This document shows positions 1-10,798 of a stretch of 64,000 nucleotides of DNA, in pieces. Every line of letters begins with the position of its first letter. Position 1 is the first letter of the stretch. This DNA comes from Panicum virgatum. Its lineage: Eukaryota; Streptophyta; Magnoliopsida; Poales; Poaceae. The DNA is taken from contig NC_053139.1 in assembly GCF_016808335.1 (NCBI RefSeq), forward strand, positions 37,878,464-37,942,463. Direction: 5' to 3'. The notes below the pieces were generated by a model. The model had not been told where the DNA came from. It worked only from the letters and a program-made list of their open reading frames with translations, and made no database searches. Made by a program: the position numbers and the translations under genes.

Positions 1-1211
1 TTCTACGCCCGTTTCAGCTTTTAAAGGCGGACCGTCCGCCCCCATGGACCGGACGGTCCGCAGGTCATTTTGGACCACCCACAGAGCCAAAAACGATTCT
101 GTTCGAGCTTATCCGAGATAACTGCGGACCGTCCGCTCCCCTTGAGCGGACCGTCCGCAGGTATAATTTCAGCAGAAATGTACCTCGGTAAAACAGCCAT
201 AACTCTTAGCTCCGATGTCCAAATTAGGTGATCTTGGACTCTATGGAAAGCTAATTCAGAGGGCTATACAACTCAACGGAATACTTGATCCAAAACACAA
301 TGGATCAAAGCAGTATTCCACTCCAAGAGACCACCTAATTTCCGGAGAAAGCCGAAAAACCTTTCTTGCTTCCCAAAGTTGATCAACATCAACTCCAACT
401 CTTTCTTCTTTGCAAATGTGCCAACACAACCACGTGAACAACACCATGTGCATGTGTGTTAGCATTTCACAATCATTTTCAAAGGATTTTCACTTGATCT
501 CACCACGCCACTCGATTCTAGCAACATCGCAATGTTAGATCACTCAAGTGGCACTAGATGACCGATATGCAAACAAGTTTGCCCCTCTTGATAGTACGGC
601 CATCTATCCTAAATCCGGTCATGCACTTCTCTACACAACCTTTGACCGGTGAAATGAAATGCCTTACAAGTCATACCTTTGCCTTACGCATTCCATTTCA
701 TCTTCCCAAATGTTGATGCCACACAAGCACCAAACTCCATCAAGCCTTTTGATCATCATCATGAGTCAACACTTGGCTTGATCTTTCTTGAATGATATGA
801 TCCACTCTATATTATCACATGACCTCTTTGGTCCATCGATCTTGACCTTACTCGCTCTTCACCGTTGCCTCGGTCCATCGGCGCCAAATCTTGCCCAAGC
901 TTCACCGCCTTGCGGTCCCTCGCTTCAAAGCCTTGACTTGCCCTTCTCCATTGCAACCGGTCCTTCAAGCCAAGCCTTGTCTTGATCTTCTCCACTTTGG
1001 TCACATGACTCCATGGCATGTCCCATATGCAATGAGCTCCTCGATCACACTATATGAGCATAGCATCAACCCTTAGCCATTTCTCCTCCATGGCACACGT
1101 TGCTCATACTAGTGTCTTTGTGTGGACTAATCTCCTGTGTATCTCAACATAAATACTTATTAGTCCACCTAAGTTGTCACTCAATTACCAAAACCAAACA
1201 AGGGCCTTTCA
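1..1211 (-). repeat. Copia LTR fragment (reverse), truncated by window edge
   Basis: Same LTR family as 19273-22013. On the minus strand it begins TGAAAGGCCCTTGTTTGG at 1211. The left part lies outside the window. It carries two paired palindromes of the CGGACCGTCCG type near 30-60 and 125-160, which are the last units of the array described at 20441-20960. No coding sequence is seen. Confidence 0.8.
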
Positions 1212-1330
1212 GCTGCACCATTGCCTCCGACGCCGACAGCCCGCCGCGGCATGGAGCCGTCATGCCCTCCAGCTGCAGCAGATCCCGACCCCATGGCACC
1301 AAAGTTGAGCTGCCGCCCACGAACGGAACC
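1..1330. repeat. Tail of upstream copy of a ~20.8-kb tandem duplication
   Basis: These bases match 20803-22132 with a constant offset of 20802, no indels and about 18 substitutions counted by eye (about 1.35 percent). The matched stretch holds the end of a copia LTR (to 1211) and 119 bp of the DNA transposon that flanks that LTR (1212-1330). Because the match runs past the LTR end into flanking DNA, the two copies are not simply the two LTRs of one element. At 1329-1330 the sequence switches to the gypsy LTR (equivalent to 16048 onward), sharing only 'cc'. Confidence 0.75.
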
Positions 1331-1664
1331 TGCCGCACCCGAGCCGCTCCCTGGCCGCGTGCCCGCGCCCCGGGCCGTTCGTGCGCACGCGTGTGCGTGC
1401 ACGCGCTCGCCGAGCCGCGACGCGTCGAGCCACGGCACCGGCCCGCCTGCCGCGCGCACACCGCCGCCGTTGACGCTGCACAGCGGCGGCGACTCCGGCA
1501 CAGCGCCGCCTGCAGCGGTCGCCGCCTGGCCGCAGCGTCGCGTCACCTCGCCGTGCGCGCCCGCCCCCCGTTGACGGCCGCACAGCGCCAAGCCAGCCCC
1601 ACCGCCATCAACTCGGTCGCCGGCCTCCGCCGCATCCCGCCAAACCTCTACCGCCTCTCACGCC

Positions 1665-1671
1665 TATAAAG
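1665..1671 (+). promoter_or_regulatory. TATA box of gypsy 5' LTR
   Basis: TATAAAG in the context cgcctataaaggcc, following a GC-rich U3 and preceding a probable exon-1 donor (ccgag|gtaggc near 1820). The equivalent in the 3' LTR is 16384-16390. Confidence 0.6.
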
Positions 1672-2571
1672 GCCCCGGCGCTGCTCCTCCGCACCACATC
1701 CCCAGCCCGAGCTCCGCAGCCGCCTCCCTGACCTCCTAGCACCACTCCCGCCATTGCCGCCGCCGCGAGCACAGGCCACCGCGGAGCCCCCATCCCGCAG
1801 CACCGCAGCTCAAGCCGAGGTAGGCACTGGGATTCCCGAGCTCCCCATCTTCTTTTTCCCCGGATCCGGGCCGCCGTCGTGCCTTGCGGTGCCGCCGCCA
1901 CACTGACCAGGGTTGGCCGCCACCCACCGCCGTCGTACCACCTCCTGCGAGCCACCATCTCCCAAATCAACGGGAGGGATCGACCTCCCACGGCGGCCGC
2001 CTCCTTTTCCCCCTACTCCGGGCTGCCGCCGTGCCCCCAGGCCGCGGGCCCGCGAGCTCCGACGAGCGCCGGCCTCCTTCCCCTGTTTTCCAGCGTAGAG
2101 GGAGGAGGAGGAAAGGGGCCATTTAGCCCAAAACCCCCTCCCTTTCCCTTGATTCAGAAAAGAAGCCCTCCACTCTTTGCAAAAGAAACCCCGTCCTTTG
2201 TTTTATTTATAAGAGAAGACCCCCATTTCATGAAAATATTTATAAAGAGGCCCCTGACTCTTTTAGATTAACCCAAGAAACTTCTAAAATGCAAACCAAG
2301 CCCCTGCCCTCATAAACTTAATTACAATTAGGTCCCTGGACCCCTGTTTAGGGCCTAAACACTCCTTTGACCTATCATTTTATGCGCCTAACAACTTCGG
2401 ATCTACCCAAAACTTTACCACATCTCTCTTAATATAGTTTTGACCATGCCATTAGAAGCACACCCAATAATATCACTCCATGCCCTATATTTTATGCGTC
2501 CCCGTTTCGAGCTCGACGACAAATCTTTATCTTCTGTGTGTTGATTGTGTGCTTGTTTGTGTACGCTGTAG

Positions 2572-3814
2572 ACCACGGAGTGAACGAAGGAGAACCCGTC
2601 AACGAGCCGTACTGTGAGCAGGAGAACGAGGACCAGTTCCGCGACCCCGAGCCCGAAGGACAGGACATCCCAGAAGGCTTTGAAGACGGCAAGTTCAATC
2701 CCATCCTTTGATGCATGTTTCTGTCCTAGTTTTTATAAAACACAACCCAATGGCCCGTTTTATAAAATTGCATATGTTTTGCTTGCATGAAAAACACGGT
2801 TGGATAGCCACCCCTTGATTTGTGATGACCATTCCTTGACCACCTAGATTAATGTCTGATTTTGCTCGGACGTTAATCGATATTAGAACGCTTAGGACTT
2901 TACTCTTAATATGATTTATTTGATAAAGAAAATGTGTGCGTGTGGGAAGGGATAAAATGTGGATTTCGAAAGATAAGTATGGACGAGATGGACGGCATTT
3001 CTGTGTGATTTGCCGATTGGTGTGCTTGTGCCTGTGTGGCAGAGCAAGGAGGGAGATATCCATCTTGTCGTGTCTAAGGACCGAGTTGGTGTGTCATCTC
3101 ACCTAACTCCACTATCGTGCAAACCACTCGACCGTTGAATGGGCAACGGCGTAGCATAAATCCCACTAGTTGGTGTGATAGCCATCAGGAGAGCTGAGAG
3201 CAACGGGTGACTAAGGAAAAGGGATAAGCCCCGAGTGACTTATGCCTGGTTATACCTAAGTGAACGGTCAATGACCCCTTGGTGCATCCCGTGATGGCTA
3301 GTCAGGCTTAGCTATGGTGGGTAATGGCTATGTTGGGATCTACACCGACACGACGGTGTTCGAGTTGTGGTATCCTACTTGTGGGTAAAGTTGCACACCT
3401 CTGCAGAGTTAAGAATCTATTCGAATAGTCCGTGCCCACGGTATTGGGCGAGTTACGGTGTGGTCACATAACTAGTGTTTCTTTGGGATGGGCTGGTGTG
3501 AGTTGTTTTGGAATTGGTTCCGGCAATTGTGCCGTGTGCTACGACGGACGGGGAGTCCGGTAGCAGTTTTAAAACCTGAACTCCGTGTTAAACAAAAACT
3601 GATTTCTAAAAGGTTTTCTATAAAACAAAACCCTGCATAAAATGTCGTTTTTCTGCAACTTAAGCCGTAACCTTATCCTTGATTCACCTATGCATATTAT
3701 TCTGTTATAACCCCCTCCGTGGGTGTAATTGGACTTGCTGAGTACGTTTGTACTCACCCCATTTTTCTTTTTACAGAAGAAGATCCAGACTTTGTGCCAG
3801 ACGACGCCGAGTAG
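2572..3814 (+). other. Possible spliced small acidic ORF inside the 5' LTR
   Basis: Exon 2572-2688 follows a 3' splice-like ctgtag and reads openly as an acidic peptide rich in E, D, P and Q. It ends in phase 1 at a GC-type donor (gacg|gcaagt). Exon 3777-3814 follows a pyrimidine-rich ttttacag, reads EEDPDFVPDDAE in the joined frame and ends at TAG. The same exons occur in the 3' LTR at 17291-17407 and 18497-18534. The intervening 1.1 kb is AT-rich. An upstream exon ending at ccgag|gtaggc would also join in phase 1, but no ATG is seen in that frame. The existence of a protein is therefore inference. Confidence 0.35.
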
Positions 3815-4083
3815 GGTTATCGTCCTGCACCCAGCCTTGCCTGTGAACTTGGGTCACTCGCCGGAGTTTCCGCATGGCGCAAGACCTTGATGATTTTCTC
3901 TTTGTTTTTAATATCATCGCGTGTGTGTGGATTGTAATCCTCACGATAGTGGCATTCCTCTGCTCACTACCGCGTAGGGTTGTACGGTAATGAACCATCT
4001 GATGTAATAAATGTGTCATCAGCCTCCTGGGACTGGTGCTTTGTAACACATTTAAGTCTTCTCTTATGAGGGGACACTTCAGG

Positions 4084-4096
4084 TGGTATCAGAGCC
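4084..4096 (+). promoter_or_regulatory. Primer-binding site of gypsy element
   Basis: TGGTATCAGAGCC lies two bases after the 5' LTR end. This is the common plant LTR-retrotransposon site complementary to the 3' end of initiator methionine tRNA, used to prime minus-strand DNA synthesis. Confidence 0.9.
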
Positions 4097-5458
4097 GTAG
4101 GTTGGCCGTAGGACGTGACCCTAGGAGCGAAACCCGTTTTCAGGACCTTTCACCTTAGGACTTTTCTATCCTTAATCCTTTCCTCACACAAACACTTACC
4201 TTTGGTTCTTGCCCTGTTCCAGATGGCTGACAATGGATGGATCGGCGGAATCTGTTTCGCAGAGCCCGGCCTTCCTAAGTTGTTGATACTCAGCCTGGAA
4301 CGCATTGGAGTTGTGGATCCGCCAGAGTTTCTTTACCGGGAGTATGACTCCAAGGGCACTCTTCGGTGTGACCTGATGATCTTCATAGCAAGAAGCGCCC
4401 GCTATCCTGATGTGGACCCTTGGTTCATCTCCACCACTGGATTCCGTTTCCCGGATACCTATCGGAAAGCCGCCCGTAAGGCCCTGCGACGGCTCCGAAT
4501 GATCTACAGACATCACCTTCAGCGGACTCCCATGGGGTTCTTCCCGCCAACTGAAGGAAGAGGACGCACCTGGATCGCCCGGATGAGAGGACTCGGAAGG
4601 GAAGAAGAAGACCTAGAAGACACGGTCTCTCACCTATCCATCTATCTCACCGGCCTGGATGAGCTCTATCGCGAGCAAGCAGCTGTGACACCTCAGGTGT
4701 TAGCACATCTAATACAATCAAGGTACCTTAGTTAAAGTTAAAAGAAACATTTGAGAAATTAATTCAAAAAGAAAGGATCAAATAAAAGACAAATCATACA
4801 AAAGAAATTAAAGGAAAAAGAAAAAGGAGTGGGAAGCAACTCAAAATTTATTTCAAAAATGTGCACAAAATTTTTGTTGGCTCATGAGAGGTGTTTCAAT
4901 TGACATGTGCTCAATTGAACTTCAGCCAAAATCAAGTCAAAAACTGAATAAAACAAAAGTCCTTTTGTGCAAATATGTAAATGTACCAATAGTTCAAAAT
5001 GTGAGTTCCAAACGAAAATTTGCATAACACAAAAGTTGTAGATCTTGAAAAGTTATGCAAAAATGGTATTCAACACTTTTCCATTTGAGCCCTCCAAGTA
5101 GGAGATAATTTTAGTTTACCGAGAGGTCCCTGGAAATTTCAGAAATCGCAAAAGAGCCCCCATCTCCATCTCTCTCTCCCGGCTGGCTCTGTTTCGTTCG
5201 CCGCCCGCCGTACGCCGCCGGTGGACTTCGTCCACCGCGCGCCCGCGGCCAAATGGACCCGGGGAAACCTCTCCACGCCACCTGGCTCGCCCCTTGGCAC
5301 CTCCTCGCGCGCACACGCGTCCCAGGCCGCTCCCGAGCCGCCACGACACCCCGGCCGGCGCAGCGCCGCTGCCTCCTCCGCCCGCTCGCCGTCGAGCCAC
5401 CCAGGACCAAATCAACCGCCCCCAGTCACTGCATTCCTCCCCCAGGAGCTCCTTGGCC

Positions 5459-5465
5459 TATAAAG
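5459..5465 (+). promoter_or_regulatory. TATA box of the 4.4-kb solo LTR
   Basis: TATAAAG in ggcctataaagacccc, closely like the host LTR box. A donor-like ccagg|gtaggt follows at about 5900, giving the same exon-1 layout. Confidence 0.5.
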
Positions 5466-7482
5466 ACCCCCAGCACCCCACAGTCGCGCCCCTTCTTCCC
5501 CTTCTTCCTCCTCCCGCCGCTCCGCCATGGCCGCCGAGATCCAGCTCGCGCGGACCGGCTAGCCCAGCCCCACATTGCCCCCTCCGACCACCGCAGCAGC
5601 TTCGCCACCTCCCAGTTAAGCTCCACGCGCGCGGAATCGAATCCAAACTCCCTCCCGAAGCCGTTCCCCTTTTGCGCCGCCGCCGGCGAGCTCAGGCTCA
5701 CCGCGGACCGGCCAGCTCCGGGGAAGACCGAGCCCGACAGCTACCCCAGAAGCATCCACGAGCTCACGCGGTGCTCGTGCGTGCCTTGTTCCCCTACCCC
5801 GAGCCCTCCTTCGCCTCCAGCACCGGCGAACCGAACAACCGACCCGCCATCAACGCCGACGAGCTTGAACCTGTGCTCCAAAAGCTCGAACGTCGACCAG
5901 GGTAGGTGTTCCTCGATCCTTTCTCCCCCACGCGCCTCCCCGTGGCAGCCCCGGTAAGCCCTGCACCGCAGAACACCACCGGCAAGATGCCACGGCGGAG
6001 AAGGCCGGCGAAGGACCCGGTTGTAATTTCTTTTTTTCGTTCAAGGGTGTCTCTGCAAGTTTTACAGTGTATACCAGTGAACTTCTAAAATGCGAAATAA
6101 ATCACAGAAAAATCAGAAAAATGCAAACTCAACTGATCTGGAATCCTTGTAACAAAATCTACAAATTTTGTAACATTCACATTTGCAGAAACTCAACCGA
6201 ATTTAATCTAGGGAAAAGATTAAGAAAATCACCTTATGCATGTTCATGAAGTTCTGCTCATCAACTGACCTTGATTTTTGGATATGTTATAACTAATGGG
6301 ATGCTAAGATCACAGTAAAAAGATGACACCAAACCAAAACAGTTATCAGGTTAGAACAATCAAGATTCTCTAATCTGTTGTTATCATTCTCGATTTAATT
6401 CTGGAAAATATGTACATTAACTTGCTCTGAAAATTTTACTACAGCCTTGTGCCACTGAATCCCTGCAAATCTCTAAATTTCAAATTTATTAGAGTTAATT
6501 TGCTATATACCATGATTTATGCTTGTTTAATCAACTTAATTCCTCATATATAGTTCTTATGCTCAGAAAAATCCATATTTATTTCTGGAGTCTCTTTTTA
6601 GCTCTGTGTTCCTGTCAAAAAAATTTGAGCTGCAGTTACTGAGTTTGGCTTTGTCGAATAATCATGCTTAGCATCTTAGGGCTAGATTTACTATTTTTGT
6701 TCTGAGTAATCTACAATGTTTCTGATCTTTATTTTTGGGCATGATCTTGTTTAGAGTATGTTCTACCTGTGATAAAAAGTTCAGATGCAATACGGGTCAA
6801 ATGTATCTTGAGAAATTCATGCAAACTCATGTTAAGTTAACTGAATAACTAATTTATCATAGTGAGTTAAATATTGAAAAATTTTCTGGAGTATGTTTAA
6901 CTCAGGACTAGTCTCTGGTAAAAATTTGAGAACCAAATCCTTAGTAAAACTTTCTGTAGATTTAATCTTTGTTAATAGCTTGCTGTTTTTAATCTTTTTA
7001 TCACCTCTGCTATATAAGTGTATAAAATCTGGAAAAATTTCAGTACTGAGTTTATGCTTTGAAGTTGCTTGCATAAAATTTGTAGCACCAGAACCCATGT
7101 TGAACATTCTGTACAAAAAGATGAAGCAACTAGAGTAATCTTTTTGCATGAATAGTTATAGTTTTTGCTCTATGATAGATGCTGAAATTTATACCCTGAG
7201 TGCTCAAGTTTGAATCTGAGCTACTTTAGTGTTTCATCACTAGCTCTTTAGTAGTTGTGTTGTTAAGGAATAATGAAAGCATGCTATGTGTTGAAATTGA
7301 AAATGAAAACCCAAAACCCCACTCATTCATGAATAACCGTAGTTATGCTTGCTACTCTATAAACGATTGCCCATGCAACGAAATGTGAAATCATCACTAA
7401 ATTAACTCTCGTGGACTACAACTTTATCGTGAAGGAAAGAAATTATATCCCTGAATAACTCAAAATCTTGCATTGCATATAG

Positions 7483-8712
7483 AAACGGTTAACCTCGCGG
7501 ACGGAGACTATGAACTGGTGCCCGCGGACTCTCGTGCGGAGCAGGAGGTTAATCTGAACTGTACTAACTTGTCTCAAGACCTGGGCCAAGCCCCAGAAGC
7601 TTTTCTGCCTGACAGTGCCCAAGAAGGCAAGCCCCGGAGCATAATCCCACTATTTTTCCGAATTATCATTCTGCTATCTATTTATTAATGTATGGTAACA
7701 GTTGGTTTTCTGCATTTAAGTTCTTTAGGCGTTGACCGAAAACCCTAGATGCATGATCCATAGGAACCTATGTTTGATACCGGATCTTTTTATCGACTAG
7801 TTGCCATGCTAAATAGGTACGGTAGAAGTCGAGTGGTTCCCTGCCTCTCGCGAGCAAATAGGAATTGTACTGACTTTAATTCCTGTTGAAATGTAAGGAC
7901 AACGGGCGGGGTTGTGTAGTTGTGATACCCCGCTGGTGTAGTCAAAAATGGCTAAGGTCGCGGTGTGTGGCTCATTTCGTTAAGCGTTTGAAAGTACTAG
8001 CCACATACCGAGAAATATGGTAATCGGTAAGCTTAAGTACCTGATTGGACCGGCGAGTGGAACGATCTCGCACCCTCCTGGTAGAAGTAGGGTTTATTTT
8101 ATGTCGCGATGTACGGGTGCAGAGTGGTCGGACTCTGTAGTCGGGGAGGGTGTTCCGGATCCACGGACTGGAAAGAAAGGGGAAAAGTAGCGTGGGCGGG
8201 AGCGAAGTCGATCCCCATGCGTGTGGTCTAGGTTCCCCTGGCCAGGTTGAAATTCGATTCAGAATCGTCCGCCTCTCACGGCATGAGATTGCTTAATGTT
8301 TTCGGTCACATAGAGTAACAAGTGGAATACGATGATGAAAATACTGCTGGTTGATTAAATGGTTGCTCTACCATGTTTGAGTAGAGTTAGTTGCAAATTT
8401 AGAATGGTTAATTCCACTAGAATCTGGCTAAGTAAAACCTGAAAGTAAGGATCAACACTTAGCGCCATTTTTGGCAAACAAACCCTACCAACCAAAAAGC
8501 TTGCATGTCTAGTTATCGGACTATGTTATATCCGGAGACGGGTCAGTCTTGCTGAGTATTAGTATACTCAGCCTTGCTTGTGGCACTATTTTTCAGGTAC
8601 TAACTTTGAAGATCTGTTTGCGAGTCTTACTTGGCCTTGTACTCTGCCTCCGGGTTGGTCTGTTGAGTGGGATGGCCCTTCAGCTGGTGCTAATCACCCT
8701 CCCGCTGAGTGA
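7483..8712 (+). other. Possible spliced ORF inside the solo LTR
   Basis: Exon 7483-7626 follows catatag and reads openly (…LADGDYELVPADSRAEQEV…). It ends in phase 1 at a GC donor (gaag|gcaagc). Exon 8597-8712 follows ctatttttcag, joins in phase 1 and reads …TNFEDLFASLTWPCTLPPGW… to a TGA at 8710-8712. Phase, GC donor and the CTTGCTGAGTA block before the acceptor match the small ORF of the host LTR at 2572-3814. A long open frame also precedes the exon-1 donor near 5900 in the phase needed, but it has no ATG downstream of the TATA box. Real coding status is unproven. Confidence 0.35.
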
Positions 8713-9634
8713 CGCATTCGTACGGGCTTTACCGATGCGTCACGTTATTTCGTTAGTTATCTTTTAATGCTTCCGCTGAACTTTGAGACTTGAATAATTT
8801 GAGGAGTTGGGACTCCGTAGTACTTCGCTAGTCTGAACATGGTTTGTAATAAATTTTCTTTCCGCTGCAATCACTCTGAGATGTATGAAATGGTTTGTGT
8901 TGTAATCTCTGGGCTCACCTTCATGTGAGTGTTGTCTGCTGATCCTGGAATAGCGTGGCTTTTATCGAGGCTTCACTCGAGGAACTACCGGTGAGTGCCA
9001 GATTGGGTCAGAGTTGCTTAGCAACAAGGATCAGTGCACCCGGGCCCAGTAGTTTTGGGTGGTTCCGCCACAGCAGCACAACTGAAGCAGCAAGTCCACA
9101 GAGCAGAAAAGGCAACCCAGGAGCTGGATGAACAACGGTCGAGGACCGTACATGCCGAGTATTCCCTAGCCGCCCTCCAAGTCCAGATGGATGAGAAAGA
9201 GGAAGAACTGGAAGAACAGCGGGCAAGAGCCACACGCGCCGAGGACTCGCTAGCCGCTCTCCAAGCTCGGATGCGGAGGTACGAGGCTGGTTGGGGAATA
9301 GGTGCATGGATAGAGGAAGACGAAGAAGAAGAACCCATGGAAACCCATTGGGATGTTGGAACTCAAACTGAAGAAGAAGAACCTGAAGAAACCCATTGGG
9401 ACAAAGGTACTCAGACCGAGGATAACTTGATGGATCAGTGTCTTCCACTGAAGAAGCGCACCCTTAGGATTGAGGAAGAATCTCCATGATAGGAGTTGTC
9501 TCCAAGCTAGAACCTTTAATAATAATCATGTACCCATGAAGTTGTACTCCACCATGTTACCATAATAAAAATCATCTACCCCTTCGTGTACCTCAAATAA
9601 TTGTGCAAGTTTTTCACCCTACTTTTATTTTCAG

Positions 9635-10522
9635 ATGGCTGAGGAAGGATGGACCCAGGGCGACTGCCAAGCTGCACCTGGCTTCCCCAGCCTCTTGATC
9701 AACGCCCTGGAAAGCCTTGGAGTCACGGAACGCCCAAGGTACTACAGCAGAGAGTACGAGCATCATGGCACTCTCCGCTGCAGGGTGATCCTAGTCGTCG
9801 CCAGAAGTGACCGCTACCTCGACATCCTGTCATGGCGAGTGACTGCTACAGGGTTTAGGCACCAGGACACCTATCCCCTAGCCGTCAGGAAAGCACTCCG
9901 TTATCTGTGCCGGATTTTCGAAGGACACCTCGCCCCCACACCAATGAGGTTCTTCCCACCAGTCATCAGAACACCAGTTTGGGAAGCTCGAATGAGAAGC
10001 CTGGAACGGCGCCGCCATGAAGAAGTCCTCCTGTACCAAGTAGCTACCTACCTAGCCTCCTTGGATCAGCTCTTTGACGAGCAAGCCAACTTGCTGAGGG
10101 AACAGACCCATCGAGCCGAGCAAGCAGAGCTCGCGCTAAGATTGCAGCAGATCCGAGCAGTCCATGCCGAGGCAAGAGCCGCAGCAGCGGTCAGCAGTGA
10201 AGCAGTTGCTCAGGAGAGCCTCAGGCAAGCCCGAGACCGGCGTATGCAAGAATGGACTAGTAGTGGAACCCCAGTCCCGGCAATAGGGGAAGACCATGTT
10301 CTGCTCGGAACGCCCGTCTTAGGATGGGGACCACTCGTTGGAAACCCACTAGCCCCACCCGAGAACCCAGGAAGGTCTACGGCCGCCGCCGCAAGAGAAG
10401 CCACAACGCAACCCCGGGAAAATGGAGATCTAGAGAATGGCGAGCCAGGACCACTCATTTCCCCGGAGAACGCGAGTTCCTTTCCGAGGGAGGAACCCAC
10501 ACAAGCCAATGAGTCTACCTGA
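9635..10522 (+). CDS. Pre-gag ORF copy B (orf0-like), function unknown
   Basis: A 295-residue intact frame. The ATG immediately follows a strong 3' splice-like tract, tttattttcag, at 9624-9634. Residues 1-115 form a domain shared with copy A (YYSREYEHHGTLRCRVILVV, ATGFRHQDTYPLAVRKALRYL, TPMRFFPP). Residues 120-205 are a charged, alanine-rich coiled coil (LFDEQANLLREQTHRAEQAE). The rest is a low-complexity P/G/E-rich tail. It lies 145 bp after copy A and 276 bp before gag, which suggests a local duplication inside the element. The family position fits an orf0 of long-LTR chromoviruses. I recognise no enzyme motif and assign no function. It is the only complete coding frame left in this element. 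Confidence 0.75.
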   Translation: MAEEGWTQGDCQAAPGFPSLLINALESLGVTERPRYYSREYEHHGTLRCRVILVVARSDRYLDILSWRVTATGFRHQDTYPLAVRKALRYLCRIFEGHLAPTPMRFFPPVIRTPVWEARMRSLERRRHEEVLLYQVATYLASLDQLFDEQANLLREQTHRAEQAELALRLQQIRAVHAEARAAAAVSSEAVAQESLRQARDRRMQEWTSSGTPVPAIGEDHVLLGTPVLGWGPLVGNPLAPPENPGRSTAAAAREATTQPRENGDLENGEPGPLISPENASSFPREEPTQANEST

Positions 10523-10798
10523 AGCGCGAGCAACCGACAAGGAATGAAGCCATGTGGTCCGAAGAAGTTCTGTGCCCCTTTTCTTTTGAAGTTATGTACC
10601 CGGACGTGTAGTGCGCGCTCTAGTTGTGTTCCCATATTGTACCCTGCCTTGTTTTAGTAAGAGTTACTTGTTTGCCTTGTTGTGTGCTTGTTGTGTGTGT
10701 GCCTTTTTGGCAGAAGGTTAATTCTGCCTTGTTACGCGAATTAAATAACTTAAACATCACCTAATCCCAATCTCACAAAAACCCTACCCAATCTGCAG

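Larger units (their letters stand above)
1331..4081 (+). repeat. Truncated 5' LTR of the gypsy element
   Basis: Matches 16050-18801 of the 3' LTR almost base for base and ends GGGGACACTTCA, directly before the primer-binding site. The first ~646 bp, including the TGTAACATCCCG start, are missing because of the junction at 1330/1331. Confidence 0.9.
4684..9072 (+). mobile_element. Solo LTR, 4389 bp, of a second gypsy family
   Basis: Starts TGTGACACCTCAGG, ends TTCCGCCACA, and is flanked by the perfect 5-bp target duplication gcagc (4679-4683 and 9073-9077). Removing the insert plus one repeat puts the host ORF back in frame, so both ends are certain. It has no primer site, gag or pol, so it is a solo LTR left by recombination between two LTRs. 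It resembles the host element's LTR in plan: GC-rich U3, TATA box, AT-rich middle, and a shared CTTGCTGAGTA...TACTCA block before the last exon-like segment. Orientation is inferred from this plan. Confidence 0.85.
4223..9489 (+). pseudogene. Pre-gag ORF copy A, split by a solo LTR
   Basis: The first part (4223-4683) starts MADNGWIGG, directly after a splice-like ttccag. It encodes a globular domain with the motif YREYDSKGTLRCDLMIFIAR and an FPDTYRKAARKALRRL helix. The second part (9073-9489) continues the same frame after the 4389-bp insertion, with heptad-like coiled coil (LDEQRSRTVHAEYSLAALQ) and an acidic tail with repeated ETHWD...GTQTE units, ending at TGA 9487-9489. Without the insert it would be about 290 residues, close to copy B (295 aa). 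The two copies share the YSREYE/YREYD, GTLRC, TGFR and MRFFPP/MGFFPP blocks. Function is unknown; the position matches orf0 of RIRE3/RIRE8-like elements. The ATG at the end of a splice-like AG suggests expression from a spliced transcript. Confidence 0.7.

Noticed and set aside
1..1211. Reading 1-1211 as the 3' LTR partner of the copia element at 19273-22013
   Set aside because: The match continues 119 bp past the LTR end into flanking transposon DNA, which two LTRs of one insertion would not share.
5253..5957. 234-codon open frame in the solo LTR as an independent gene
   Set aside because: It starts upstream of the TATA box, is P/R/S-rich in GC-rich DNA and overlaps another long frame; mentioned only as a possible upstream exon frame.
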